Shown here piece by piece: positions 1 to 8,701 of a DNA stretch of 64,000 nucleotides. The DNA comes from Desulfolutivibrio sulfodismutans DSM 3696. Its GTDB lineage: Bacteria > Desulfobacterota > Desulfovibrionia > Desulfovibrionales > Desulfovibrionaceae. Within the stretch, counting starts at the first letter, position 1. Each line of letters begins with the position of its first letter. The stretch lies in the NCBI RefSeq assembly GCF_013376455.1, contig NZ_CP045504.1, positions 3,307,001 through 3,371,000 on the forward strand. Direction: 5' to 3'. Position numbers and translations under genes: made by a program. Under the pieces are notes generated by a model. The model did not search any database and was not told the origin of the DNA. It worked only from the letters and a program-made list of their open reading frames with translations.

Positions 1-128
1 TCACCGGGCAGGTCTGGATGAATGGATACGACTTTGTGGAAAAGGCCAACGTCCGCTACCGGGCGACATTTCAGGGAGAATTGACTGGTGAGCTCAAGTC
101 CTCGCGGCGCGTCCGCAATCATGAATAG
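1..128 (+). CDS. 3' end of an unidentified protein (partial)
   Basis: Reading from base 3, an open frame runs for 41 codons to a TAG at 126-128. The residues are a balanced mix (TGQVWMNGYDF followed by VEKANVRYRATF), which looks like genuine coding sequence rather than the Arg/Pro/Gly-rich text of antisense frames here. The gene begins left of the window, so the family cannot be named. It overlaps the start of the next gene by 41 bases (GTG start) or 8 bases (ATG start), which suggests the two are co-transcribed and translationally coupled. Confidence 0.5.
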   Translation, partial: TGQVWMNGYDFVEKANVRYRATFQGELTGELKSSRRVRNHE

Positions 129-2172
129 GCTGGTGCTGTTCGTCGCCCTGTTTCTGGCCCATTCCCTGGTGGCCTGGGCCGCAGGCCCGGCCCTGATCCC
201 GTCCGGATACGGCGGCGGCGGGCGGTTCACGGCCCTGGCCGTGGACCCGGGCGACCCGAACCGGGTCGTTGCGGGCTCGGACGTGGCCGGGCTGTTCGTG
301 AGCCGCGACGGCGGGGACACCTTCGCGCCGCGCGGGGCGGGCCTGGGCGGTCTGGCCGTGGCCGGGCTGGCCTTCGATCCCGGGCGGCCGGGAACACTGG
401 CCGTGCTGACCGACGAGGGCCTGTATCTCAGCCGGGACGGCGGCGACACCCTGGCCCGGCTGGGAGATATGGGCTACGGCGACCGCTTTTTCGGCTCCCA
501 TCTGCTGGTCCCCCTGGGCGACGACCTTCTCGTGGCCACCCGGTCCCGGGGCGTCTTCCGCGTGGCCTGGCGGCAGGCCGCCCCGGCCGTCACCCCCGTG
601 CCCGGGCTTGAGGGCCGCAAGGTCAACAGCCTGGCCCGGCTTGGCGACGACCTTTTCGCCGCCACCCCGGCCGGGGCCTTTGTGGTGCGCGACGGCCGGT
701 TCGTGGCGGCCAACGCCGGGCTCGGGGCCGGGAGAAATCTCACGGACATGGCTGCCACGCCCGAGTCCGGCCTGTTCGCCGTGGAGGAAAGAAGCGGGCT
801 GTGGCGCTATGACGCCGAAAAAAACACCTGGGAGCGGCCCGGTCCCCTGCCCGGGCTGCCCCCGGGGGCCAAATCCCCGGCCCGGTTTAAGGCCCTGGGC
901 CTGGACCCGGCCGCCCCTGGCCGGGTGTTTCTGGCCACGCATCCGGACTACTGGCCCTATCTGTTGTTCGTCTCCGACAATGGGGGCCAGCGTTTTTCGC
1001 CGGTCACGGCGTTCACCCTGGCTCCGGACGGCCCGCCCAACTATCCCACGGGCCTGGAATCCGTGGAGGCCCTGGCCTTTGGCCCGGACGGCAAAACCGT
1101 CTTTGTGGCCGACTGGTGGAACCTGTGGAAAAGTCGCGACGGCGGCAACCGCTTCGAGCAACGGCACAAGGGCCTGCAAAACACGGTGGTCAACGCCCTG
1201 GCCTCCGTCCCCGGCCAGCCGGAAGCCATCCTGGCGGCCACGGCCGACAACGGGCTCATGGTCTCGTCGGACGCCGGAACGACCTGGGCCCGGAGCATGG
1301 CCGGGGTGGTCGACGGCCACGTCAAGGACATCCGCATAAGCCCCAAAGATCCGGCCAAACGCTATCTCCTGGCCGAACCCTGGAAGTCCGGCGACGCGGC
1401 CGGAACACGTACCCTGCACCTGTACCGCACGCTGGACGGCGGCGCGTCCTGGCAGGCCCTGCCGGTTACGGTCCCGGCCCGGACCCTGCCCGGGGCCTTC
1501 GCCAGCGGCCGTCCCACGCTTTTGGTCATTGATCCGGCCGACGACGACGCGGTCATGCTCGGCACGGGCGGGCACGGCCTGTTCCGGGTGGACGTCCCGG
1601 CCTTGATCCGGGGCGAGGCCTCCGCCGTGGCGGACATCGGGCGCGGCCTGTCCCGGCCCGTTTTTTTCGGTCCCCAGAGCCTTCTGGCCTTTGCGGAAAA
1701 GCCGGGCCTTTTGGTGGCGGCCACCGTGTCCGGGGGGATATGGCGCAGCCTGGACGGCGGCCATACCTGGACGGCCGCTGCGGCCCCGGGAGGCTTCGTG
1801 TTCTGCCTGGCCGCCGATCCCTCCCGGCCCGGGCATCTTCTGGCCGGACTGCCGGAAAAGCGCCTGCTGGAAAGCCAGGACTACGGGGCTTCCTGGAAGG
1901 AGCGGGCCCTGCCCGGGGCGCGTCCGCCGCACATCCCCGTCCAGGCCATGGCCTTTGATCCGGCCCGGCCGGGGCTTGTGGCCGTGGGCACGTCAGCCTA
2001 CGACAACAAGGCGGCGGATGGGCTGTACGTCAGCCGCGACGGCGGCGCGACCTTCTCCCGGGTCGCAACGGAGACGGCCCCGGTGGGCGTGACGGCCATT
2101 TCCCCCGGCCCGGGCGGCCTGTGGGTCGGCTTCAACGGCCTGGGGCTGTGGCGTCTGCCGGACGGGCGGTAG
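88..2172 (+). CDS. Exported Asp-box (BNR/sortilin-type) beta-propeller protein
   Basis: A 694-residue protein with an N-terminal secretion signal (hydrophobic run LVLFVALFLAHSLVAWAA) followed by many Asp-box repeats of the form S-x-D-x-G-x-T-F/W, for example SRDGGDTF, SRDGGDTL, SSDAGTTW and SLDGGHTW. Such repeats build multi-bladed beta-propellers (sialidase, sortilin/Vps10 and BNR-like folds). No sialidase catalytic residues can be assigned, so a binding or structural role in the envelope is more likely than hydrolysis. The GTG at 88 has a good AGGGAG nine bases upstream. An ATG at 121 would give a shorter signal peptide but has no visible ribosome site. It overlaps the upstream gene and is 12 bases before a glycosyltransferase gene, so it belongs to the polysaccharide locus. 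Confidence 0.75.
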   Translation: MSSSPRGASAIMNRLVLFVALFLAHSLVAWAAGPALIPSGYGGGGRFTALAVDPGDPNRVVAGSDVAGLFVSRDGGDTFAPRGAGLGGLAVAGLAFDPGRPGTLAVLTDEGLYLSRDGGDTLARLGDMGYGDRFFGSHLLVPLGDDLLVATRSRGVFRVAWRQAAPAVTPVPGLEGRKVNSLARLGDDLFAATPAGAFVVRDGRFVAANAGLGAGRNLTDMAATPESGLFAVEERSGLWRYDAEKNTWERPGPLPGLPPGAKSPARFKALGLDPAAPGRVFLATHPDYWPYLLFVSDNGGQRFSPVTAFTLAPDGPPNYPTGLESVEALAFGPDGKTVFVADWWNLWKSRDGGNRFEQRHKGLQNTVVNALASVPGQPEAILAATADNGLMVSSDAGTTWARSMAGVVDGHVKDIRISPKDPAKRYLLAEPWKSGDAAGTRTLHLYRTLDGGASWQALPVTVPARTLPGAFASGRPTLLVIDPADDDAVMLGTGGHGLFRVDVPALIRGEASAVADIGRGLSRPVFFGPQSLLAFAEKPGLLVAATVSGGIWRSLDGGHTWTAAAAPGGFVFCLAADPSRPGHLLAGLPEKRLLESQDYGASWKERALPGARPPHIPVQAMAFDPARPGLVAVGTSAYDNKAADGLYVSRDGGATFSRVATETAPVGVTAISPGPGGLWVGFNGLGLWRLPDGR

Positions 2173-2184
2173 TGTGGGGAGCGC

Positions 2185-4368
2185 ATGAAGAAAAGACCTG
2201 TGCTTGGCGTGCTCGTCTCCACCCTGGCCATCGGCGGGGCCGAGCAACTCCTTTTGGAGCTCCTGCGCCGCCTGGACCGGGACCGCTTCGAGCCGCGCCT
2301 GTACTGCCTGGGGGAAAAAGGCCCCATGGGCCAGGAGATCGAGGCCCTCGGCGTCCCGGTCAGGTCCGGCCTGGGAGGCGGTCCCCTGCGGACCATATTC
2401 CGCCTGCACCGGGTCTTTCGCCAGGACCGCCTTGACGCCCTTTTGCTCATCAACCACCGCAACTGCCTGTTTTACGGCGTGCCTGCCGCCCGTCTGGCCG
2501 GGGTGCGGGCCATCGTCAACTGGCAAAACGAGACCTTCAAGCGCCACCGCCACCACGAACTGTACATGTTTGTGCGTCGGGGCGTGGTCTGGGGGCTGGA
2601 CGCCCTGGCGGCGGCCTCCAAGGGCCATGCCGGATATCTCGTTACGGTGGAGGGCGTGCCGGTGCGCAAGGTGCTGGCCATTCCCAACGGCGTGGATGTG
2701 GCGGCCTTTCGCTCGGAACTGTCGCCGCAGGAGGCCCGCAGGCACCTGCACCTTTCCGAGGCTGGAAAAACCGTCGGGATCATCGCCGCCCTGCGCCCGG
2801 ACAAGGCCCATGAGGTCTTTTTGCAGGCCGCCGCCCGGGTGGCCGCCGTGGCCCCCGACGTCCGCTTCCTGGTCGTTGGCGACGGGCCGCAGCGCGCCTT
2901 TCTGGAGGGGGAGGCTGCCCGGCTGGGCCTTGGCGGCCAGGTGCGGTTTCTGGGTTTCCGGCGCGATGTGCCCGATATCCTGGCCGCCCTGGATCTGGTC
3001 GTGCTGTCTTCCGACCCCCGGCAGGAGACCCTGTCCGTGGCCGCCCTGGAGGCCCTGTCCGCCGGGGTTCCCATGGTCGCCACCCGGGTGGGATTCATGG
3101 GCGAGATCGTCCGGGACGGGGTGACCGGCCGTCTGGTTCCGCCCCGCGACCCCGAGGCCCTGGCCGGGGCCATGCTGGACCTCCTTGGCGACGACGCGGC
3201 GCGCCGGGAGATGGGCCGCCGGGCCAGGGCCCTGGTGGGCCAAGGGCACACGCTTTCGGGCATGGCCTGCGGCTTCGAGGGACTTTTCACCGAGCTTTTG
3301 GCCGGAAGGCCGCCACGGCGAAACCTGTGCCCCCTGTCCCAGCGTCGGGTGTGCCTTGGGCTGTACTGGGCCGAAACGGGGCAGTGGCGGCTTCTGCACC
3401 GGCTGCGTCGGGAACTGGCCGCCGTGGAATACGTCCGGTTGGGCGACCGCGCCCGGCGCGTCCTGTCCCGGCTGGGCGGCCTGTCCGCCTGGGCGTCGGC
3501 GGCGTGTCTGGCCGTGAAGCAGCTCTCGCGGGCCTGGCGAAGCGACGCGATCCTGTCCTGGGCCCTGCCGCTTGGGGTCTGCACGGGGCTTGCGTTGCGG
3601 CTTGTCCCGCCCCGGTTGCGGCCGGTCCATATCGTCCGGGACTTCCACCTAAACCTCTCCCGCACGGATACGGCCTACCGCCTGCGGCTGGCCGTGTTGC
3701 GCCTGGCCCTGCCCGGCATCGACGCCCTGTGGTGCACCTCCGAGGCGGAGCGCGCGATCTACGCCGAAATGTTCGGGCTGCCTGAGGCGGCCGTGTCGTT
3801 TTATCCGGACGAACCGCCCAGCCAGTATCTGGAACTGCCAGACGTCCCATGCGCGGGGTACGTCTTCGCCTACGGCAACAGCGACCGGGATTTCGAGGGG
3901 CTTCTGGCGGTGGCTGACCGGTTCGGCCGGGAGGTGGTGATTTTGAGCCAGACCTTCGCCTTTCCCGAACCCCTGCCGCCGAACGTGCGGGCCGTGCGCA
4001 CCAGGGTGTCCGAGGCGGAGATGGTGAGGCTCATCCAAGCGGCCGCCGTGGTGGTGGTGCCCACCAGGGACCGCCGCCTGGCCGCCGGGCAAAACGGGCT
4101 TTTGGAGTCCATGGCCCTGAGGCGGCCGGTGGTGGCGGCGGCCAATGTGGCGGTGCTGGAATACGCCGACCACGGGGAGGAGGCGCTTTTCTATGAGCCG
4201 GGGGACCGTGAGGGCCTTTTGCGGGCCGTGCGGGCCGTGCTGGACGACCCGGACGAGGCCCGGGAGATGGGGAGGCGGGGCCGGGAGCGGTGCCGCCGGA
4301 TGCTGGCCGAGCAGCCGTTCCGGTTTCTGGCCTTACTCTCCAAGGCTCTGCGGCTGGCCGGGAAGTAG
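2185..4368 (+). CDS. Tandem glycosyltransferase (two GT-B/GT4-like domains)
   Basis: A 727-residue cytoplasmic protein made of two glycosyltransferases in one chain. Residues 1-380 are a classical GT4 enzyme: N-terminal STLAIGGAEQLLLELL, a second Rossmann half starting near AALRPDKAHEVFLQAA, and the donor-site EX7E region around ETLSVAALEALSAGVPMVA. Residues 390-727 form a second, more divergent GT-B fold. Its C-terminal half carries a donor-like site (LLESMALRRPVVAAANV) and a closing segment (LFYEPGDREGLLRAV) like that of GT4 enzymes. The ATG at 2185 follows GGGGAGCGC. It would transfer sugars to a lipid-linked or protein acceptor during surface glycan assembly; the sugars cannot be told from sequence. 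It converges with the radical SAM gene, leaving only 22 bases. Confidence 0.85.
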   Translation: MKKRPVLGVLVSTLAIGGAEQLLLELLRRLDRDRFEPRLYCLGEKGPMGQEIEALGVPVRSGLGGGPLRTIFRLHRVFRQDRLDALLLINHRNCLFYGVPAARLAGVRAIVNWQNETFKRHRHHELYMFVRRGVVWGLDALAAASKGHAGYLVTVEGVPVRKVLAIPNGVDVAAFRSELSPQEARRHLHLSEAGKTVGIIAALRPDKAHEVFLQAAARVAAVAPDVRFLVVGDGPQRAFLEGEAARLGLGGQVRFLGFRRDVPDILAALDLVVLSSDPRQETLSVAALEALSAGVPMVATRVGFMGEIVRDGVTGRLVPPRDPEALAGAMLDLLGDDAARREMGRRARALVGQGHTLSGMACGFEGLFTELLAGRPPRRNLCPLSQRRVCLGLYWAETGQWRLLHRLRRELAAVEYVRLGDRARRVLSRLGGLSAWASAACLAVKQLSRAWRSDAILSWALPLGVCTGLALRLVPPRLRPVHIVRDFHLNLSRTDTAYRLRLAVLRLALPGIDALWCTSEAERAIYAEMFGLPEAAVSFYPDEPPSQYLELPDVPCAGYVFAYGNSDRDFEGLLAVADRFGREVVILSQTFAFPEPLPPNVRAVRTRVSEAEMVRLIQAAAVVVVPTRDRRLAAGQNGLLESMALRRPVVAAANVAVLEYADHGEEALFYEPGDREGLLRAVRAVLDDPDEAREMGRRGRERCRRMLAEQPFRFLALLSKALRLAGK

Positions 4369-4390
4369 TTCGCGGGGCCGGGAAGGCGGC

Positions 4391-5509
4391 CTACAGGAGC
4401 CGCCCCAGCTTCTCGCCGACCAGGGACGCTGCATACCGGCCCAGGTGTCCGATGTTGCGCAGGGGGCTGCGCAGCACGCTGAACGTGTAGTTGATGCTCA
4501 TCTGGCAGGAGCAGCGGTTGCAGGCCGGGGGGAACTTTCCGTCCCGGACGGCCTCGCGCACCGGGCGCATCTTCTCTATCAGGGCGGACAGCGGCGCCTC
4601 CTGCACGTTTCCGGCCGGGGACAGCAGGGCGCAGGGCAGAACCGATCCGTCGGCGTCCACGAAAAGCTTGGTGGCGATCTCCAGGCAGGAGAAATCGTTC
4701 AGGCAGCGCCGCATCCACAGGGACGACCCGTCCAGACAGTGCTCGAAATACTGGCGCATCCACGGCGCGACATGGGGGATGTTGGTGCGCACCCCTTCCT
4801 TTCGGGCCAACCCCGCAAGCTCCTGGAAATAGTCCGGCAGATGCTCGATCTGCTCCCTGGTGGGCAGCATGTCGCTTTTATCGTCCGCCGTCACGTCATG
4901 GTAGTTGTTCCAGACGTGCAGCGGCTGGAAGTTGATGTAGTCCACGGCGTGGGTCTTGGCGAAGGCGATGACCCCGGGCAGGTCCGCATAGTTCTGGCGG
5001 CAGACGGTGGTGTTGATGTTCACCTTCAGGTCGCTTTTTTTCAGGATGCGGATGCCTTCCGTCGTCCGTTTCAAAAATCCCTTGCCGCCGCGCAGGAAGT
5101 CGTGGATTTCCGGGCGGTAGGATTCCAGGGAGATGTCGATCCACTGGGCGTTTTTGAGCAGGTCGAGCTGGGCCGGGAGGAAGTTTTCCACCAACAGGCC
5201 GTTGGAGACCACGGAAAACCGCAGATCCAGGGCCAGGATCTTTGCGATGAGCTCCCACACGTCGCGGCGGAAAAACGGCTCGCCCCCGGAGAGGTAGATG
5301 TGCGGGATGCCCGCCTGCCTGGCCTCCTCGAACAGGGAGAAAAGCCGCGCCTGATCCAGTTCCCGGGCCGCATCGAGCTTGTAAGCCTCACAGTAGCGAC
5401 ACCGGGAGTTGCACCGGCTGGTGATGTTCACAAACAGGCAGCCGTACCCCAATTCGCCCCGGTTATATTGTCTGACCTGATCGATCATGCCCAACAGTTT
5501 GTGTAGCAT
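4391..5509 (-). CDS. Radical SAM protein with C-terminal cysteine-rich (SPASM-like) region
   Basis: A 372-residue protein with the radical SAM cluster motif CNSRCRYC (Cys33, 37 and 40, the CxxxCxxC spacing) and the SAM-binding LSGGEPFFR segment. The C-terminal third contains several more cysteines (CLNDFSCLEIA, VLPCALL, CNRCSCQ), which resemble SPASM/twitch auxiliary-cluster sites. The reaction cannot be assigned. Relatives act in peptide maturation, sugar or cofactor modification, and sit in O-antigen loci with unclear roles. It lies 190 bases downstream of the flippase gene on the same strand and may be the last gene of the leftward polysaccharide operon. Start ATG at 5509 has a weak AAGGCG upstream. 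Confidence 0.8.
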   Translation of the reverse strand: MLHKLLGMIDQVRQYNRGELGYGCLFVNITSRCNSRCRYCEAYKLDAARELDQARLFSLFEEARQAGIPHIYLSGGEPFFRRDVWELIAKILALDLRFSVVSNGLLVENFLPAQLDLLKNAQWIDISLESYRPEIHDFLRGGKGFLKRTTEGIRILKKSDLKVNINTTVCRQNYADLPGVIAFAKTHAVDYINFQPLHVWNNYHDVTADDKSDMLPTREQIEHLPDYFQELAGLARKEGVRTNIPHVAPWMRQYFEHCLDGSSLWMRRCLNDFSCLEIATKLFVDADGSVLPCALLSPAGNVQEAPLSALIEKMRPVREAVRDGKFPPACNRCSCQMSINYTFSVLRSPLRNIGHLGRYAASLVGEKLGRLL

Positions 5510-5700
5510 TGGCGAGCGCCTTGCGGATGTGTGCCGCTGTGTTGTGGTGAGCCGTTTAGGCCTGATGAGTCGGGATAGTATGACGTCGCCGGGGCAAGAC
5601 CCAGGCCGGACATCCAGGCGAAGATGCCCGGGAATCTAGCATGCGGCGGGGGGGCGAGGCAATGGCCGGGGGGCGGGGACGGGCCACGTCGGCATCCCCG

Positions 5701-7248
5701 TTACGTCCTGTTCCGCCCCCAGGGCAGGACCATGCCCAGGCACCAGCGGATCTCCGTGTCCCGGGAAAGGGACAGGCTCCCGAGAAAGGCCGCCCCGAAC
5801 ATCAGGGCCGCCGCCGGGAAGGCCCACAGCCCGGTGAGGCCCAGGCGGGTCAGCCCGGCCCGGACGGCGACGGCCAGTCCGGCCGCCAAAAGGGTGGCCC
5901 CGGCCACCTGGAGAAAGGGCCACAGGCGCGGCGGTTCGTGGAAGACGCCCAGGGCCCGCTGGATGATGGCCACAAAGATGGTGCAGGTCAGGGCCACGGT
6001 CACGGTGGTGGACATGGCCACGGCCTCCGGGCCGCCGATGGTCCGGATGAACCACAGGTTGAAGAAGGCGTTGCAGACCATGGTGATCACGCCCACGATC
6101 ATAAGCGTCATGTTTTTTCGTAGCGCCGTGAAAAACACCCCGTTGAGCACGGCGTAGGAGGCAAAAACCATGCCCGCCGCGTACCAGGACAAGGTCAGGG
6201 CCGTGGACGCCACAGCCTGATCATCGAAGGCCCCGCGCCGAAGCAAAAGGGTGACGATCTCCGTGGAGAAGATCAGGACGAACGCCGTCATGCCCGCCGA
6301 AACCATGCACAAAAACAACACCCCGCGCCAGAACACCCGGCGCATGCCCAGGGCGTCCCGGGCCTCGGCCTGCTCGCTGACAAAGGGGAAGATGGCCTTG
6401 GCCGCCGCCACCACGAACAGTTGCAGCGGCAGGTCGTTGATGCGGTAGGCGTAGCGCAGGGCGGACACCGACCCGGAGGGCAGCTCGGTGCTCATGACCT
6501 GGTCCACCAGGATGTTGGAGTTGACCACCAGGCCGCCGATCACCAGGGGCCAGGCCAGAAGGAAGAACTCGCGCAGGCAGGGCGTGACCGGCGGCCGGGG
6601 CGGGCGCAGGGGAAAACGCGCCCCGCGCAGGACCACGGCCATGACCAGCGCCTTGACGCCCGTGCCGATGAGAAACCCCATGGCCAGGGCATGCACGCCC
6701 ATGTCCCCGAAAAAGCTCAGGGCCGCGATGATGGCCAGATTGATGCAAAGCTGCGCCCCGTACAGGGCGGCAAAGGACTTGTCGGCCTGCAACACCCCGG
6801 CCAGCACGGCCGCCCCGCCTTCCAGGAAGATGAGCCAGACCAAAAGGCGCACCAGGGATTCCCCCAGGGCCTTTTCCCCCTCGGGAAACCCGTAGCCGAT
6901 CACGGCCATGATCGGTTCGGACCAAAAGGCGCAGGCCACAGTCAGGACCAGGAAAAACAGGATCGCCGCCGAGCCCAGATTGGCCAGGTTGCGCGAAAGC
7001 TCCCCCGGCCCCCGCTCCCGCCAGGTCATGTACAGGGGGACCAGGGCCGAGACCACGGCCTGTCCCAGGAGCATGGCCAGGATGGCCGGGAAGGCGTAGG
7101 CCACGTTGAAGACGTCCAAATCCCGGGAGACGCCGAAGCGGTAGGCGAAAAGCATCTCCTTGGCCAACGCCAGGATCTTGTCCAACAGCGTCAGTCCCAC
7201 GATGATCAGGGTGGAGCGGCGGATGCCGTCCATGACCTCCTGGCTCAT
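5701..7248 (-). CDS. MurJ/Wzx-like lipid-linked oligosaccharide flippase
   Basis: A 515-residue polytopic membrane protein of the MviN/MurJ (MOP) superfamily, with about 14 hydrophobic segments. The N-terminal block (RSTLIIVGLTLLDKILALAKE, then FGVSRDLDVFNVAYAFP) is typical of MurJ-like flippases, which move lipid-linked sugars across the inner membrane. Because it lies in a polysaccharide operon next to a polymerase and a chain-length protein, export of a repeat unit (Wzx role) is more likely than lipid II flipping. The open frame extends upstream to 7443, but those 65 residues are Arg/Pro-rich shadow of the preceding gene. The ATG at 7248 has GGGAG upstream and leaves an 88-base gap to the polymerase gene. 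Confidence 0.85.
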   Translation of the reverse strand: MSQEVMDGIRRSTLIIVGLTLLDKILALAKEMLFAYRFGVSRDLDVFNVAYAFPAILAMLLGQAVVSALVPLYMTWRERGPGELSRNLANLGSAAILFFLVLTVACAFWSEPIMAVIGYGFPEGEKALGESLVRLLVWLIFLEGGAAVLAGVLQADKSFAALYGAQLCINLAIIAALSFFGDMGVHALAMGFLIGTGVKALVMAVVLRGARFPLRPPRPPVTPCLREFFLLAWPLVIGGLVVNSNILVDQVMSTELPSGSVSALRYAYRINDLPLQLFVVAAAKAIFPFVSEQAEARDALGMRRVFWRGVLFLCMVSAGMTAFVLIFSTEIVTLLLRRGAFDDQAVASTALTLSWYAAGMVFASYAVLNGVFFTALRKNMTLMIVGVITMVCNAFFNLWFIRTIGGPEAVAMSTTVTVALTCTIFVAIIQRALGVFHEPPRLWPFLQVAGATLLAAGLAVAVRAGLTRLGLTGLWAFPAAALMFGAAFLGSLSLSRDTEIRWCLGMVLPWGRNRT

Positions 7249-7336
7249 GGCGTGGCGCTCCCGGCCAAAGGGGCGACGAAGGGCCTGCCTGGTGCTGCTG
7301 CCGCGAATGCCGCGCGGGGGCAGGGCCACGGCCGCA

Positions 7337-8698
7337 TCAGATGACCGCGTCCAGGGTTTCGGGATGCTCCAGCAGTCGGCTGGCCAGCCCGGCGAAGGTG
7401 AAGGTGGCCACGTTGATGAACGGGCACAGGGAGGCCTCGACAAAGACGTTGTTCACCAGGGCCGCCGTGATCCCCAGGGTGAGCAGGATGATGGTGTTGG
7501 CCCAGGCGTCCCGGTCCACCCGGGGGTTCCGGGCCAGGGCGTACAGCCTGCGGAAGATGAGGATGAGCAGGCACAGGTAGACGGACACGCCGATGACGCC
7601 CAGTTCCACGGCCATGCCGATAAGATGGTTGTGCTGGTTGTCCTGGTAGGTCTCGGGAGAATCCGACACGGAAAAATGGGCCAGGCCTACGCCGAGGACG
7701 GGATGCTCCCGGATCAGGCGCAGGGATTTGGCGATGAGTTGGAAGCGGATGTCCACCTCCTCCATCTGGGCGATACCCCCGCGCTCGCGGCTGGAGGAGA
7801 ACAGCCGCTCGGTATTGGCCGCGACGGCAACCAGGCACAGGGTCAGAATGAGGGGGGTCAGCTTCCATCTTTCCCCCCGGCTGCGGAGGAAAAACAGCAC
7901 GGTCCCAAGGGCCAGCAGGAAGACGAGATAGGCCGACCGGGTGGACGTGAAAAACACCCCGACGAAGAAAAGGGGCAGAAGGATCAGGATCAAGAACCGG
8001 CGTCCAGGCGAGACCATGGGCCGCAGCATGAGGCCGGCCACAAAGCAGATGGTCATGGCCAGACCGTTGAAGGCGGCGTTGAGCAGCGGCCCCCTGGAGC
8101 GATCCAGATGCAGCAGGATGGTTTTGTCTGTTATGTAGGACGGATAGATCAATGCGTCGAGGTGGAATCGTTCCATGATGGCAATGATGCAAAGAAGGAT
8201 TCCAAGGGAAAAAAGCGTTCCGAGTAATATTTTTATGCTTCTGTCGTCTTGAAAGAAGTATTTCACATAGAAAAAAGCAAGGAATGGAGTAAAATAACCT
8301 GTGAAAAAAATGTACCATGGCTTTGGAGCATGTTGATATAATGATGTGAATCCGTTGATCAACATGGATACAATGCAAATAATAAGAAAAACGATCATTA
8401 CAAATTCAATGCGGCGGTCGCCATGGATATTCACTGTCTTGAAAAGGATTTGCGTGAATGCCGCGACGCCAAGCAGCACGAAGAGAACGCGTTCCACGGA
8501 GAGGTCAAAAAGGCCGGGGATCTTATACGACCAGAAGTAAGTGTTCCACATGACCACCGAAACGATCCACAGACTAAACAAAATCGGAAAGAAGGTATAA
8601 TGCGACGTGCCCGGGGACGCGGCCCAGGCCCGACGCAGGATAAAGAGCCCCGTCAGGCCCGCCAGGGCCAGGATGGCGACGCCAAGGGCCAGGAGCAT
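7337..8698 (-). CDS. O-antigen ligase/polymerase family membrane protein
   Basis: A 453-residue protein with roughly 12 membrane segments and the Wzy_C/O-antigen ligase signature region (FFTSTRSAYLVFLLALGTVLFF) followed by a long periplasmic loop with ELG and NHLIGMAVELG segments. Members either polymerise repeat units (Wzy) or ligate glycans to lipid A core or to proteins (WaaL/PglL-like); sequence alone does not separate these. Neighbours favour a polymerase: it starts four bases after the end of the Wzz-like gene and is followed by the flippase. The last residues (HPETLDAVI) have no further domain. Confidence 0.8.
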   Translation of the reverse strand: MLLALGVAILALAGLTGLFILRRAWAASPGTSHYTFFPILFSLWIVSVVMWNTYFWSYKIPGLFDLSVERVLFVLLGVAAFTQILFKTVNIHGDRRIEFVMIVFLIICIVSMLINGFTSLYQHAPKPWYIFFTGYFTPFLAFFYVKYFFQDDRSIKILLGTLFSLGILLCIIAIMERFHLDALIYPSYITDKTILLHLDRSRGPLLNAAFNGLAMTICFVAGLMLRPMVSPGRRFLILILLPLFFVGVFFTSTRSAYLVFLLALGTVLFFLRSRGERWKLTPLILTLCLVAVAANTERLFSSSRERGGIAQMEEVDIRFQLIAKSLRLIREHPVLGVGLAHFSVSDSPETYQDNQHNHLIGMAVELGVIGVSVYLCLLILIFRRLYALARNPRVDRDAWANTIILLTLGITAALVNNVFVEASLCPFINVATFTFAGLASRLLEHPETLDAVI

Positions 8699-8701
8699 GG
8701 A

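Noticed and set aside
94-1932. Long leftward frame of 612 codons opposite the Asp-box protein
   Set aside because: Arg/Gly/Pro/His-rich text without domain or ribosome site; a GC-driven shadow of the + strand gene.
1993-3648. Long leftward frame of 551 codons opposite the glycosyltransferase
   Set aside because: Same composition problem, and it spans the junction between two real genes.
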